From contig ONSW01000031.1 of the NCBI GenBank assembly GCA_900320595.1, forward strand, positions 1 to 42,188: a stretch of DNA of 42,188 nt, written 5' to 3'. The stretch comes from an uncultured Eubacteriales bacterium (GTDB lineage Bacteria; Bacillota; Clostridia; Oscillospirales; Oscillospiraceae). The position numbers and the translations under genes are program-made. The stretch's first letter is position 1, and each line of letters opens with the position of its first letter. The notes below the pieces were generated by a model that did not search any database, was not told the origin of the DNA, and saw only the letters and a list, made by a program, of their open reading frames with translations. Below, piece by piece: positions 7,645-14,733 of the stretch.

Positions 7645-9464
7645 CATTTCCCCCGCATCAGCATCTTCATGCGCAGACTGTGGTCGAGGATGCGCTTGCG
7701 CAGACGCAGGTTTTTCGGCGTGACCTCCAGCAGCTCGTCGTCGGCCAGGAATTCCAGGCACTGCTCGAGCGAAAGCTGCTTGGGCGGCACGAGACGCAGC
7801 GCCTCGTCCGAGCCGGAAGCGCGCGTGTTGGTCAGATGCTTGGTGCGGCAGACGTTCACCGGCACGTCGTCGCTCTTGCCCGACACGCCGATGACCATGC
7901 CGCCGTAAACCTTGGTGCCCGGCGTGATGAACATCGCGCCGCGCTCCTGGGCGTTCCAGATGCCGTAGGCCACGGCCTCGCCGGTTTCAAAGGCGATCAG
8001 CGAGCCCGTCGCGCGTCTCGCGATGTCGCCCTTGTAGGGGGCATAGCTGTCAAAGACGCTGGCCAGGATGCCCTCGCCCTTGGTGTCGGTGAGAAATTCG
8101 TTGCGATAGCCGAACAGACCGCGGGAGGGGACGAGGAACTCCAGCTTGACGCGGCTGCCGACCGGGTTCATCTGGATGAACTCGCCCTTGCGCGCGCCGA
8201 GCTTTTCCATTACCGCGCCCATCGACTCCTGCGGGACGTCGACGACGACGCGCTCGATCGGCTCGCACTTCTTCCCGTCGATCTCGCGGTAGAGCACGCG
8301 CGGCGGGGAGACCTGGAACTCATAGCCCTCGCGACGCATCGTCTCAATCAGGATCGAAAGGCTCATCTCGCCGCGCCCGGCGACGTTGAAGCTGTCGGTG
8401 CTGCCGTCGACGTCGGTCACGCGCAGCGACACGTCCTTAAGCGTCTCGCGGTGCAGCCGCTCGCTGATCTGGCGGGAGGTGACGAATTTGCCCTCCTGAC
8501 CGGCAAAGGGGCTGTCGTTGACCGAGAAGGTCATCTCCAGCGTCGGCGCGCCGATCTTGACGAACTCGATCGGCTCGGCAAAGCCGCGCGCGCAGATCGT
8601 GTCGCCGATCGTGATGTCGCCGATACCGCTCATCGCGATGATGTTGCCCGCGCCCGCCTCGGTGACGGGGACGCGGTTAAGGCCGTCAAACTGATAGAGA
8701 GAAACGGCCTTGGCCTTCATCGGCGGCTCGTCCGGGCTGTGGAAATTGCAGACCTCGATCTCCTGGTTCTGCACGATCCGTCCGCGCTCGATCCGGCCGA
8801 TGGCGATCCTTCCGACGTATTCATTATAATCAATGCTGCTCACGAGCATCTGGAAGGGGGCGTCCTCGTCCATCTCCGGGGCGGGGATATACTCCAGGAT
8901 CGTCTCGAACAGCGGCTTGAGATCCGTGCCGACGACGTCGGGGGAATAGCTGGCCGTGCCGTTGCGTCCCGAGCAGAACAGCATCGGGGAATCGAGTTGC
9001 TCGTCCGTGGCGTCAAGGTCCATCAGCAGCTCCAGTACCTCGTCGATGACCTCGTGGATGCGCTGGTCGGGGCGGTCGATCTTGTTGACGACGACGATGA
9101 CCCGGTGGCCGAGCTCCAGCGCGCGGCTCAAAACGAAGCGCGTCTGGGGCATGGGGCCCTCGGCCGCGTCGACGAGCAGGATAACGCCGTTGACCATCTT
9201 CAGGATACGCTCCACCTCGCCGCCGAAGTCGGCGTGGCCCGGCGTGTCGACGATGTTGATCTTCGTATCGCCGTACCAGACAGCGGTGTTCTTCGCCATG
9301 ATCGTGATGCCGCGCTCGCGCTCAAGGTCGTTCGAGTCCATCACACGGTCGACGACCTCCTGGTTTTCGCGGTAGACGCCAGACTGCTTGAGCATCTCGT
9401 CGACGAGCGTGGTCTTGCCGTGGTCGACGTGTGCGATAATGGCGACGTTTCTCAGTTTATCCAT
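7644..9464 (-). CDS. typA: ribosome-associated GTPase TypA/BipA
   Basis: A 606-residue translational GTPase, standard family length. N-terminal G domain with AHVDHGKTT (about 9-17), ERGITI, DTPGHADFGGEVER and NKIDRPDQR; then EF-G-like domains II, III and V and a BipA-specific C-terminal domain ending LRKRILDHSLRMKM. It binds the 70S ribosome and helps 50S assembly and stress growth, especially in the cold. The start at 9464 gives MDKLRNVAIIAHVDHG, the usual N-terminus; the ribosome site is weak (AAGAGAG). Own promoter upstream, divergent from the next gene. Confidence 0.97.
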   Translation of the reverse strand: MDKLRNVAIIAHVDHGKTTLVDEMLKQSGVYRENQEVVDRVMDSNDLERERGITIMAKNTAVWYGDTKINIVDTPGHADFGGEVERILKMVNGVILLVDAAEGPMPQTRFVLSRALELGHRVIVVVNKIDRPDQRIHEVIDEVLELLMDLDATDEQLDSPMLFCSGRNGTASYSPDVVGTDLKPLFETILEYIPAPEMDEDAPFQMLVSSIDYNEYVGRIAIGRIERGRIVQNQEIEVCNFHSPDEPPMKAKAVSLYQFDGLNRVPVTEAGAGNIIAMSGIGDITIGDTICARGFAEPIEFVKIGAPTLEMTFSVNDSPFAGQEGKFVTSRQISERLHRETLKDVSLRVTDVDGSTDSFNVAGRGEMSLSILIETMRREGYEFQVSPPRVLYREIDGKKCEPIERVVVDVPQESMGAVMEKLGARKGEFIQMNPVGSRVKLEFLVPSRGLFGYRNEFLTDTKGEGILASVFDSYAPYKGDIARRATGSLIAFETGEAVAYGIWNAQERGAMFITPGTKVYGGMVIGVSGKSDDVPVNVCRTKHLTNTRASGSDEALRLVPPKQLSLEQCLEFLADDELLEVTPKNLRLRKRILDHSLRMKMLMRGK

Positions 9465-9505
9465 AGTCTTTTCACTCTCTTGAAACAGAATTAACACGAA
9501 AACAA

Positions 9506-9534
9506 ATTCTATCACGGCGTCTTCCGAATTGCAA
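9506..9534 (-). promoter_or_regulatory. typA promoter
   Basis: Minus-strand -35 TTGCAA (9534-9529), 17-base spacer, -10 TAGAAT (9511-9506). Confidence 0.65.
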
Positions 9535-9614
9535 TATTTTTATCTTTTCACTGTCATGTTTTGGGAATATCGGTCGCTCGGTGGGGGAAAAAGTCGAAAA
9601 AAGATGCATGGGAT

Positions 9615-9665
9615 TTGACGAATTGGGGAAAGTGTGGTACAATACTCCGTGATATGCCATTATGG
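9615..9665 (+). promoter_or_regulatory. promoter of the zinc-ribbon membrane protein, with near-palindrome
   Basis: -35 TTGACG (9615-9620), 17-base spacer, -10 TACAAT (9638-9643). Just past the start point, ATATGCCAT-T-ATGGTATAT is an inverted repeat with one mismatch and could be an operator. Confidence 0.75.
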
Positions 9666-9693
9666 TATATTCTTGCATAACAAGGAGGTGCCT

Positions 9694-10521
9694 ATGATCT
9701 GTCAAAATTGCGGCAGGACCGTTGACGACGACGTCCGGGTCTGCCCCTTCTGCGGAAGCATGATCGAACCCGCCGGTCCGGAAACCGACGACCGGCCGGA
9801 AGAGAAAGGCCCGATCCCGGTCACGCTGTCCGGCAAACACCCGGCCGCGGAGCTGCGCCGCGCTCCGGAGAGCGGCGTCGAAGAGAATGAACCCGAGGTT
9901 TTCCGGAAGGAAAAGAGCTTCTTTACCCCCGCATTCGCGCTGTCCCTGCTCGCCTTTATCCTGAGTCTCGTTTGTCTCGTGATGCTGATGTCGCTGCGCG
10001 GCGGCATTGCGGAGATGAACAAGGCCGTGACGGACAGCCTCGACGCGGTGAACGCAACCGTCAGCGCGACCAACGACCGGCTCGACCAGCTTGACGCCAC
10101 GCTGGCCACGGTGCAGTCCGACGCCTATGAGCAGGTCGCGAGCCAGTCAATCGTCATCACGAAGGATCTCACGCCGCTTGCCGGCCCCGTGGACGAGGGG
10201 CGGTATAACCAGATGTTCATCGTGCGCGCCAAGGGCAATCTGAACGTCGACACGGCCTTTGACTGGCAGCGCTACAACGAGTCCACCGGCGGCTGGGTCT
10301 CGATCGTCTTTACCGGCGACGCCACGACCAACGAGCAGTACGGTCTGCGCCTGGAGAACCAGCTCAACCAGGCCGACCGCGAGTACACGACGATCCTGTG
10401 GGCCCAGGGCATCACGCAGGACGCCGCGGGTACATACCGCTGCGTCATCACCGACGACGGCGGCATCACCAAGACCACGTCCGAGGCCATCGTCGAGGTC
10501 CGCGAGGCGGAGGAGGGCTGA
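9694..10521 (+). CDS. zinc-ribbon, single-TM protein with coiled coil and Ig-like C-terminus
   Basis: A 275-residue protein of unknown function. Residues 3-20 form a zinc ribbon (CQNCG...CPFCG); after a charged linker comes one membrane helix (about 83-105, FALSLLAFILSLVCLVMLMS), a short coiled-coil-like stretch (about 110-150, repeated MNKAVTDSL / VNATVSATNDRLDQLDATL) and an outer domain ending in an Ig-like strand pattern (AGTYRCVITDDGG). The ribbon would be cytosolic and the C-terminus outside. AAGGAGG is six bases before the ATG; an upstream in-frame ATG is part of the leader. It has its own promoter and a terminator, so it is a single-gene unit. Confidence 0.85.
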   Translation: MICQNCGRTVDDDVRVCPFCGSMIEPAGPETDDRPEEKGPIPVTLSGKHPAAELRRAPESGVEENEPEVFRKEKSFFTPAFALSLLAFILSLVCLVMLMSLRGGIAEMNKAVTDSLDAVNATVSATNDRLDQLDATLATVQSDAYEQVASQSIVITKDLTPLAGPVDEGRYNQMFIVRAKGNLNVDTAFDWQRYNESTGGWVSIVFTGDATTNEQYGLRLENQLNQADREYTTILWAQGITQDAAGTYRCVITDDGGITKTTSEAIVEVREAEEG

Positions 10522-10548
10522 CCCTCTCCGCGAAGAGCGCAGCACAAG

Positions 10549-10594
10549 AGCGCCGATCGTTCCGTTTGAGAACGGTCGGCGCTCTGTCCCTTTT
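10549..10594 (+). terminator. intrinsic terminator after the zinc-ribbon protein
   Basis: A 13-bp stem with one G-T pair (AGCGCCGATCGTT, 10549-10561, with 10571-10583), nine-base loop, then CTGTCCCTTTT. The T tract is short. Confidence 0.65.
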
Positions 10595-10600
10595 CCGGGA

Positions 10601-10629
10601 TTGAAAAGCCGCGGCGGATATGGTATGAT
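10601..10629 (+). promoter_or_regulatory. promoter of yfbR
   Basis: -35 TTGAAA (10601-10606), 17-base spacer, -10 TATGAT (10624-10629) preceded by TGG. Confidence 0.7.
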
Positions 10630-10663
10630 CGCTCACACAATCTGCAAAAGAGGAGAGAAACGC

Positions 10664-11251
10664 ATGGACCATTCTTTCTTTGCCTACCTCTCGCGCATGC
10701 GCTATATCACGCGATGGAGCCTGATGCGCAACGCGCTTGATGAAAATATCCAGGAGCACAGCCACATGGTCGCCGTGCTGGCGCACGCGCTCGGCGTGAT
10801 CCGGCGCGACGTCTTCGGCGTCGACTGCGACCCGGCGGAGTACGCCGCCGTCGCGCTCTATCACGACAGCTCCGAGATCCTGACGGGCGATCTTCCCACG
10901 CCGATCAAGTATCACAGCCGCGAGATCCGCGAGGCCTACGCCCAGATCGAGCAGCTCGCCTGCGACAAGCTGCTTGCCACGCTCCCCGGGGAGCTGCGCG
11001 CGGCCTTCGGCGATGTGATGACCGGCGAGAGCGCGCAGCGCTGCCACGACCTGGTCAAGGCCGCGGACAAGCTGTCGGCCTATATCAAATGCATCGAGGA
11101 GCGCAAGGCCGGCAACGACGAGTTCCTCCAGGCCGAGAAGCAGACGCGCGCCGCGCTGGAGCAGAGCGGTCTGAAGGAAGTCGGCTATTTCCTCGAGCAC
11201 TTCATCCCCGCCTTTGAGCTGACGCTCGACGAGCTCGGCACGCTCGAATGA
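10664..11251 (+). CDS. yfbR: 5'-deoxynucleotidase YfbR (HD domain)
   Basis: A 195-residue cytosolic HD-domain phosphohydrolase that removes the phosphate from deoxynucleoside 5'-monophosphates in salvage. It follows the known YfbR pattern closely along its length: FFAYLSRM, RWSLMRN, ENIQEHSHMVA (metal ligand H), ALYHDSSEILTGDLPTP (the HD motif and substrate loop), VKAADKLSAYIKC and a C-terminal FELTLDELG. The start has AGAGGAGA upstream. The next gene, a DUF896 protein, begins ten bases after its stop, so both are likely transcribed together. Confidence 0.93.
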   Translation: MDHSFFAYLSRMRYITRWSLMRNALDENIQEHSHMVAVLAHALGVIRRDVFGVDCDPAEYAAVALYHDSSEILTGDLPTPIKYHSREIREAYAQIEQLACDKLLATLPGELRAAFGDVMTGESAQRCHDLVKAADKLSAYIKCIEERKAGNDEFLQAEKQTRAALEQSGLKEVGYFLEHFIPAFELTLDELGTLE

Positions 11252-11260
11252 GGGAAGAAG

Positions 11261-11479
11261 ATGGAACAGAAAAAGCTGGACCGCATCAACGAGCTGACGG
11301 CGCTCTCGCGGGCGCGCGAGCTTTCTCCGGCGGAAAAGGCCGAGCGCGAGGCGCTGCGCAAGGAATACATTGCCGAATGGCGCGCGAGCACGATCGCCGT
11401 GCTCGAGAACACCCGGATCGTGACGCCGGACGGGAAAAAGCATCCCCTTCCCAAGCGCAAAAGCGAAACAAAACAATAA
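11261..11479 (+). CDS. DUF896 (YnzC-like) small protein
   Basis: A 72-residue protein matching DUF896: LDRINELTALSR, then LSPAEKAEREALRKEYI, then a C-terminal IVTPDGKKHPLPKRK. Members are short helical-hairpin proteins common in Firmicutes; YnzC of Bacillus is linked to the LexA regulon, but the molecular role is unknown. It follows yfbR with a ten-base gap and GGGAAGAAG as ribosome site, and ends at a strong terminator. Confidence 0.92.
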   Translation: MEQKKLDRINELTALSRARELSPAEKAEREALRKEYIAEWRASTIAVLENTRIVTPDGKKHPLPKRKSETKQ

Positions 11480-11492
11480 AGGAAAAGGCGTT

Positions 11493-11529
11493 AACAGCCG
11501 CGGAATCGATTTCCGCGGCTGTTATTTTT
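11493..11529 (+). terminator. intrinsic terminator after the DUF896 gene
   Basis: Perfect 13-bp stem AACAGCCGCGGAA / TTCCGCGGCTGTT (11493-11505, 11511-11523), five-base loop, then ATTTTTA. Confidence 0.9.
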
Positions 11530-11591
11530 ATCCATTTTTTGCGAGAAAAGCGGATAAAAGTGGCGAATAAAGCCGCAAAAAACAGCGAAAT

Positions 11592-11630
11592 ATACCAAAG
11601 CGGGATTTTTCAGATATTCCGTTTTGGTAT
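11592..11630 (+). promoter_or_regulatory. inverted repeat, candidate operator of the HTH regulator
   Basis: ATACCAAAGCGGGAT (11592-11606) and ATTCCGTTTTGGTAT (11616-11630) are complementary at 13 of 15 positions, with a nine-base gap. The repeat ends 30 bases before the ATG of the XRE-type regulator, a usual place for self-regulation. No clear -35/-10 pair could be fixed here. Confidence 0.6.
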
Positions 11631-11660
11631 GCTGAAACGCGAACGAAAGGGGAAAACGCG

Positions 11661-11870
11661 ATGCGCCGATTAAAAGAACTTCGCGAAAAGCGTGGAATAT
11701 CGCAGCTGAAGCTGGCCATGGACCTCGGTCTGACGCAGAACAGCGTCAGCCGGTACGAGTCCGGCATGCGGGAGGCGGATTATAAGACGCTGGTCGCGCT
11801 TGCCGATTATTTCAATGTCTCGATCGACTATCTTCTCGATCGAACGGACAATCCTGCGATCACCCGGTAA
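11661..11870 (+). CDS. XRE-family helix-turn-helix regulator
   Basis: A 69-residue protein that is essentially one HTH_3 domain: LKELREKRGISQLKLAMDLG with NSVSRYESGMREADYKTLVALADYF and the closing DYLLDRTD typical of the family. It probably binds DNA as a dimer. GAAAGGGG precedes the ATG. The lipoprotein esterase gene starts 11 bases after its stop, so the two form one transcription unit and the regulator may control it from the inverted repeat upstream. Confidence 0.92.
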   Translation: MRRLKELREKRGISQLKLAMDLGLTQNSVSRYESGMREADYKTLVALADYFNVSIDYLLDRTDNPAITR

Positions 11871-11881
11871 GAGGACTGAGC

Positions 11882-13306
11882 ATGCACAGAAAGATAACCA
11901 AAACCATGTGGCTTCTGACGGCGCTGGCGATGCTGCTGTCCGCGGCGGCCTGCGGCGCGCAGGAATCCGGCGGGCGCACGCTTCCCGCGCCGGAAGCCGC
12001 TGCGGCGGAAACGCCCGCTCCGGAGCCGACGGCGCATGTACACGACTGGCTGCATGGCGTCTGCCGGATCTGCGGAGAGCGCTGTGAGCATATCTGGGAG
12101 GACGGCGTCTGCACGATCTGCGCTGAGAGCTGTGAGCACGTCTGGGAGGACGGCGTCTGCACCCTCTGCGGCGTTTCCTGTACGCATCACTGGGACAGAG
12201 GGGTGTGCCGGATCTGCGGCACGATCTGCCTCCACGAGCAGCACGATCCCAAAACCGGCCGCTGCACGGTGTGCTGGCTGCCGATCGAACACGACTATGT
12301 CAATGCTGTCTGCACGCGCTGCGGAGAAGGCCCCGGGTTTATTGAAAAGCTGCTGGACTTTCCCGAAGCTGCGGCAGCAGCCACGGAGAAAAAAGGAAAA
12401 CAGGAGACCTATCATCTGCCCCGAACGGGAGGAGAGGTCCTTCCCGGCGCCCGGAATCTCAAGCGCTATGAAGACAAGACGATGCTTGATTTCGTCGTCT
12501 ACACGCCCTATGGTTATGATCCGGATCAGCAGTATGACGTGGTGATCATTGCGCCCGGAGCCGGACACAACGCGCACTACTGGCTGGATCGGGCCAACAA
12601 GCTGAGTGTTTCGACCGGCCGCATCAAGGGCGCCGATCTGCTCGACAGCATGATCGCAAGCGGCCACGTCAAGCCGGCGATCTTTGTGGTGACAGAGTAT
12701 TACCTCCACGGCCAGCCCGCAAAAAGCTCTGTCTACCTGGAGCAGAATCTTCGCGAATACATCCTGCCCTTCCTGGCGGAAAACTACGCCACCTATGCCT
12801 CGCTGGATGAAGCCGGGCAGCTGGTGCCGGCGCCCGAACACTTTGCTTTCATCGGCGCCTCCTTCGGCGCGATGATCGGCTGGGAGATGCTGCCGGGGTG
12901 CACGGATCTGTTCTCTTATTGGGGGCTTCTGTCCGGCGTGTATCAAAAGCGCGAGCATGAGGACATGGTCGAAAAGATCAACACCTCGATCGGGGAGACG
13001 AATCCGGTCCGCTTCCTCTATGCCGGCGACGGGAACCGGGCCGAGGGCTGGCTGGCGTATCGAAACCGCATCGGAGCGCTCATAAAGGCATGCGGCTGCT
13101 TTGAGGAGGGGAAGAACATCCTGTTCCTCGCCTCGCAAAAAACGGCCCATACCTTTTCCACCTGGGATATAGGACTGTACAACTGTATGCAGATCTTCTT
13201 CCAAAACAAGTTCGTCCCCGGCGCGGAGCCGGTGACAGAGGAAACGGAGGAGTTCTCGCGCGAGACGCCGGAAGCATCGGCGGCGGCGAAAGCCCCGAAG
13301 TCATAG
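11882..13306 (+). CDS. lipoprotein with Cys/His (zinc-ribbon-like) repeats and alpha/beta-hydrolase domain
   Basis: A 474-residue exported protein. N-terminal signal peptide (about 1-22) ends LLSAAAC; the Cys is a plausible lipidation site, though the -3 residue is Ala rather than Leu. Residues about 50-155 hold six or seven units of the form H-x-W-x-x-GVC-x-x-C-x-x-x-C (GVCRICGERCEHIWEDGVC), suggesting a string of small metal sites. The rest resembles feruloyl-esterase/Esterase-D hydrolases: a YDVVIIAPGAGHN strand, the nucleophile elbow GASFGAMIG (G-x-S-x-G), and a late His in KTAHTFSTW. The substrate is unknown; surface polysaccharide esters are an inference. The C-terminus is acidic and low-complexity. 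Confidence 0.85.
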   Translation: MHRKITKTMWLLTALAMLLSAAACGAQESGGRTLPAPEAAAAETPAPEPTAHVHDWLHGVCRICGERCEHIWEDGVCTICAESCEHVWEDGVCTLCGVSCTHHWDRGVCRICGTICLHEQHDPKTGRCTVCWLPIEHDYVNAVCTRCGEGPGFIEKLLDFPEAAAAATEKKGKQETYHLPRTGGEVLPGARNLKRYEDKTMLDFVVYTPYGYDPDQQYDVVIIAPGAGHNAHYWLDRANKLSVSTGRIKGADLLDSMIASGHVKPAIFVVTEYYLHGQPAKSSVYLEQNLREYILPFLAENYATYASLDEAGQLVPAPEHFAFIGASFGAMIGWEMLPGCTDLFSYWGLLSGVYQKREHEDMVEKINTSIGETNPVRFLYAGDGNRAEGWLAYRNRIGALIKACGCFEEGKNILFLASQKTAHTFSTWDIGLYNCMQIFFQNKFVPGAEPVTEETEEFSRETPEASAAAKAPKS

Positions 13307-13310
13307 AATG

Positions 13311-13347
13311 AAAACGCGGAACGTGCCTTTGCACGATCCGCGTTTTT
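13311..13347 (+). terminator. intrinsic terminator after the lipoprotein gene
   Basis: A 16-bp stem with one mismatch (AAAACGCGGAACGTGC, 13311-13326, with 13331-13346), CTTT loop and a T run. Confidence 0.88.
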
Positions 13348-13349
13348 CC

Positions 13350-13378
13350 TTGAACAGAGACGGGAAAGATGATACAAT
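13350..13378 (+). promoter_or_regulatory. promoter of the EEP-family gene
   Basis: -35 TTGAAC (13350-13355), 17-base spacer, -10 TACAAT (13373-13378), directly after the preceding terminator. Confidence 0.72.
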
Positions 13379-13408
13379 AGGTTCATCAAACACAGGGAGG
13401 CTTTTTTC

Positions 13409-14470
13409 ATGAAAAAGGTCTTGAAGATCCTGCTGATCCTCGTTCTTGTGATCGTTCTCGGCGTCGGCGGCCTGCTCGGCTGGCTGACGGCGACGGAGTT
13501 TGACCCCGCCTCGATCGAGGCGGCGGACGTCGTGCGCGCCGGAGACGTCGACATGATCAAGCCCGGCGAAACGCTCAAGGTGCTGAGCTGGAACGTCGGC
13601 TATGCCGGTCTCGGCAAGGCGGAGGACTTCTTTATGGACGGCGGCACGCGCTCCAAGCCCGACAGCCGCGACACCGTGCAGCGCTATCTCGGCGGCATCT
13701 CCGCCTCGATTGAGGAGACCGGCGCCGACCTTGTCCTGCTGCAGGAGGTCGACATCAACTCCTCCCGTACCTACAGCATCGACGAGCGCGGCTTCCTTGA
13801 CGGCGGCATGTCGTGCAAGAGCTATGCGCTGAACTATTCCTGCCCCTTCGTCCCCGTGCCCGTCCCGCCGATCGGCAAGGTCAACAGCGGCCTGTACACG
13901 ATGACGGACGATTTGCAAATCGCGCGGGCCGAGCGCCACTCGCTGCCCTGCCCCTTCTCCTGGCCGCTGCGCATCGCAAACCTGAAGCGCTGCCTGCTCG
14001 TGAACTATCTGCCCATCGAGGGCAGCGACAAGCAGCTTGTGCTGGTCGATCTCCATCTCGAGGCCTATGACAGCGGCGAGGGCAAGATCGCCCAGACCCG
14101 TCAGCTGATGGGCTTTTTGGAGGACGAGTATCTCAAGGGCAATTACGTCATCGCCGGCGGCGATTTCAACCAGATCTTCCCCGGCGGGCTGGAGACCTAC
14201 CCCAACACGCACCCGGAGCTTTGGACGCCCGGTCTGCTCGAGGAGGAGAGCCTGCCCGAGGGCTTCCGCTATCTTTTCGATCTCTCTGTGCCCAGCTGCC
14301 GCCTGCTCAACCAACCCTATGATCCGTCCGACGCCGCGAACACCCAGTATTATGTGATCGACGGCTTCATTGTCTCGCCCAACGTCACGGTCGAGAGCGT
14401 CGAGGGCCTTGATCTCGGCTTTGAAAATTCCGACCACAACCCGGTGCTGATCAGCATCGCGCTGGGATAA
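13409..14470 (+). CDS. membrane-anchored endonuclease/exonuclease/phosphatase (EEP) family protein
   Basis: A 353-residue protein with one N-terminal membrane helix (about 3-26, LKILLILVLVIVLGVGGLLGWL) and an outer EEP domain. Family motifs in order: VLSWNVGYAG (Asn metal ligand), LVLLQEVD (catalytic Glu), LVDLHLEAYDSGEG, VIAGGDFNQ (Asp/Asn), and SDHNPVL (catalytic His). The fold covers DNase I-like nucleases, inositol phosphatases and sphingomyelinases; the substrate is not readable here. GGGAGG precedes the ATG. A small zinc-ribbon protein follows six bases after its stop. Confidence 0.9.
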   Translation: MKKVLKILLILVLVIVLGVGGLLGWLTATEFDPASIEAADVVRAGDVDMIKPGETLKVLSWNVGYAGLGKAEDFFMDGGTRSKPDSRDTVQRYLGGISASIEETGADLVLLQEVDINSSRTYSIDERGFLDGGMSCKSYALNYSCPFVPVPVPPIGKVNSGLYTMTDDLQIARAERHSLPCPFSWPLRIANLKRCLLVNYLPIEGSDKQLVLVDLHLEAYDSGEGKIAQTRQLMGFLEDEYLKGNYVIAGGDFNQIFPGGLETYPNTHPELWTPGLLEEESLPEGFRYLFDLSVPSCRLLNQPYDPSDAANTQYYVIDGFIVSPNVTVESVEGLDLGFENSDHNPVLISIALG

Positions 14471-14476
14471 GCGGCC

Positions 14477-14686
14477 ATGGAAGCACTGATCCTTCTGGTC
14501 ATCGGCGTGGTTGCGCTGCCGTTCGTTCTGCTCGCCTCCCGCCATGACGGCAAAAAGGGAACAGACGGCGGCGGGACGTCGCGCCCCCGCCCGCGGCGGA
14601 CACGCTGCCCCAACTGCGGCAGCCCGGTCATCGACCACGGCTCCTACTGGGAGTGCGGCTGGTGCGGCGACTACGGCCAAAACTAA
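14477..14686 (+). CDS. small membrane protein with C-terminal zinc ribbon
   Basis: A 69-residue protein. One membrane helix (about 3-20, ALILLVIGVVALPFVLLA), a basic Gly/Arg linker, and a zinc ribbon at the C-terminus: CPNCG (44-48) and CGWCG near the end. It begins six bases after the EEP gene, so it is probably co-transcribed. The ribosome site is weak (GATAAGCGG). Function unknown. Confidence 0.8.
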   Translation: MEALILLVIGVVALPFVLLASRHDGKKGTDGGGTSRPRPRRTRCPNCGSPVIDHGSYWECGWCGDYGQN

Positions 14687-14688
14687 AA

Positions 14689-14723
14689 TAAAGAGCTCCG
14701 TTCACACGAACGGAGCTCTTTTT
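14689..14723. terminator. bidirectional terminator between converging genes
   Basis: Perfect stem AAGAGCTCCGTTC / GAACGGAGCTCTT (14691-14703, 14708-14720), ACAC loop, A-rich before and TTTTT after. It serves the plus-strand zinc-ribbon gene and minus-strand fakA. Confidence 0.9.
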
Positions 14724-14733
14724 GGTATCCGGT

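Noticed and set aside
7680-9494. Long open frame antisense to typA
   Set aside because: Arg/Asp/Val/His-rich shadow of a conserved GTPase; no recognisable domain.
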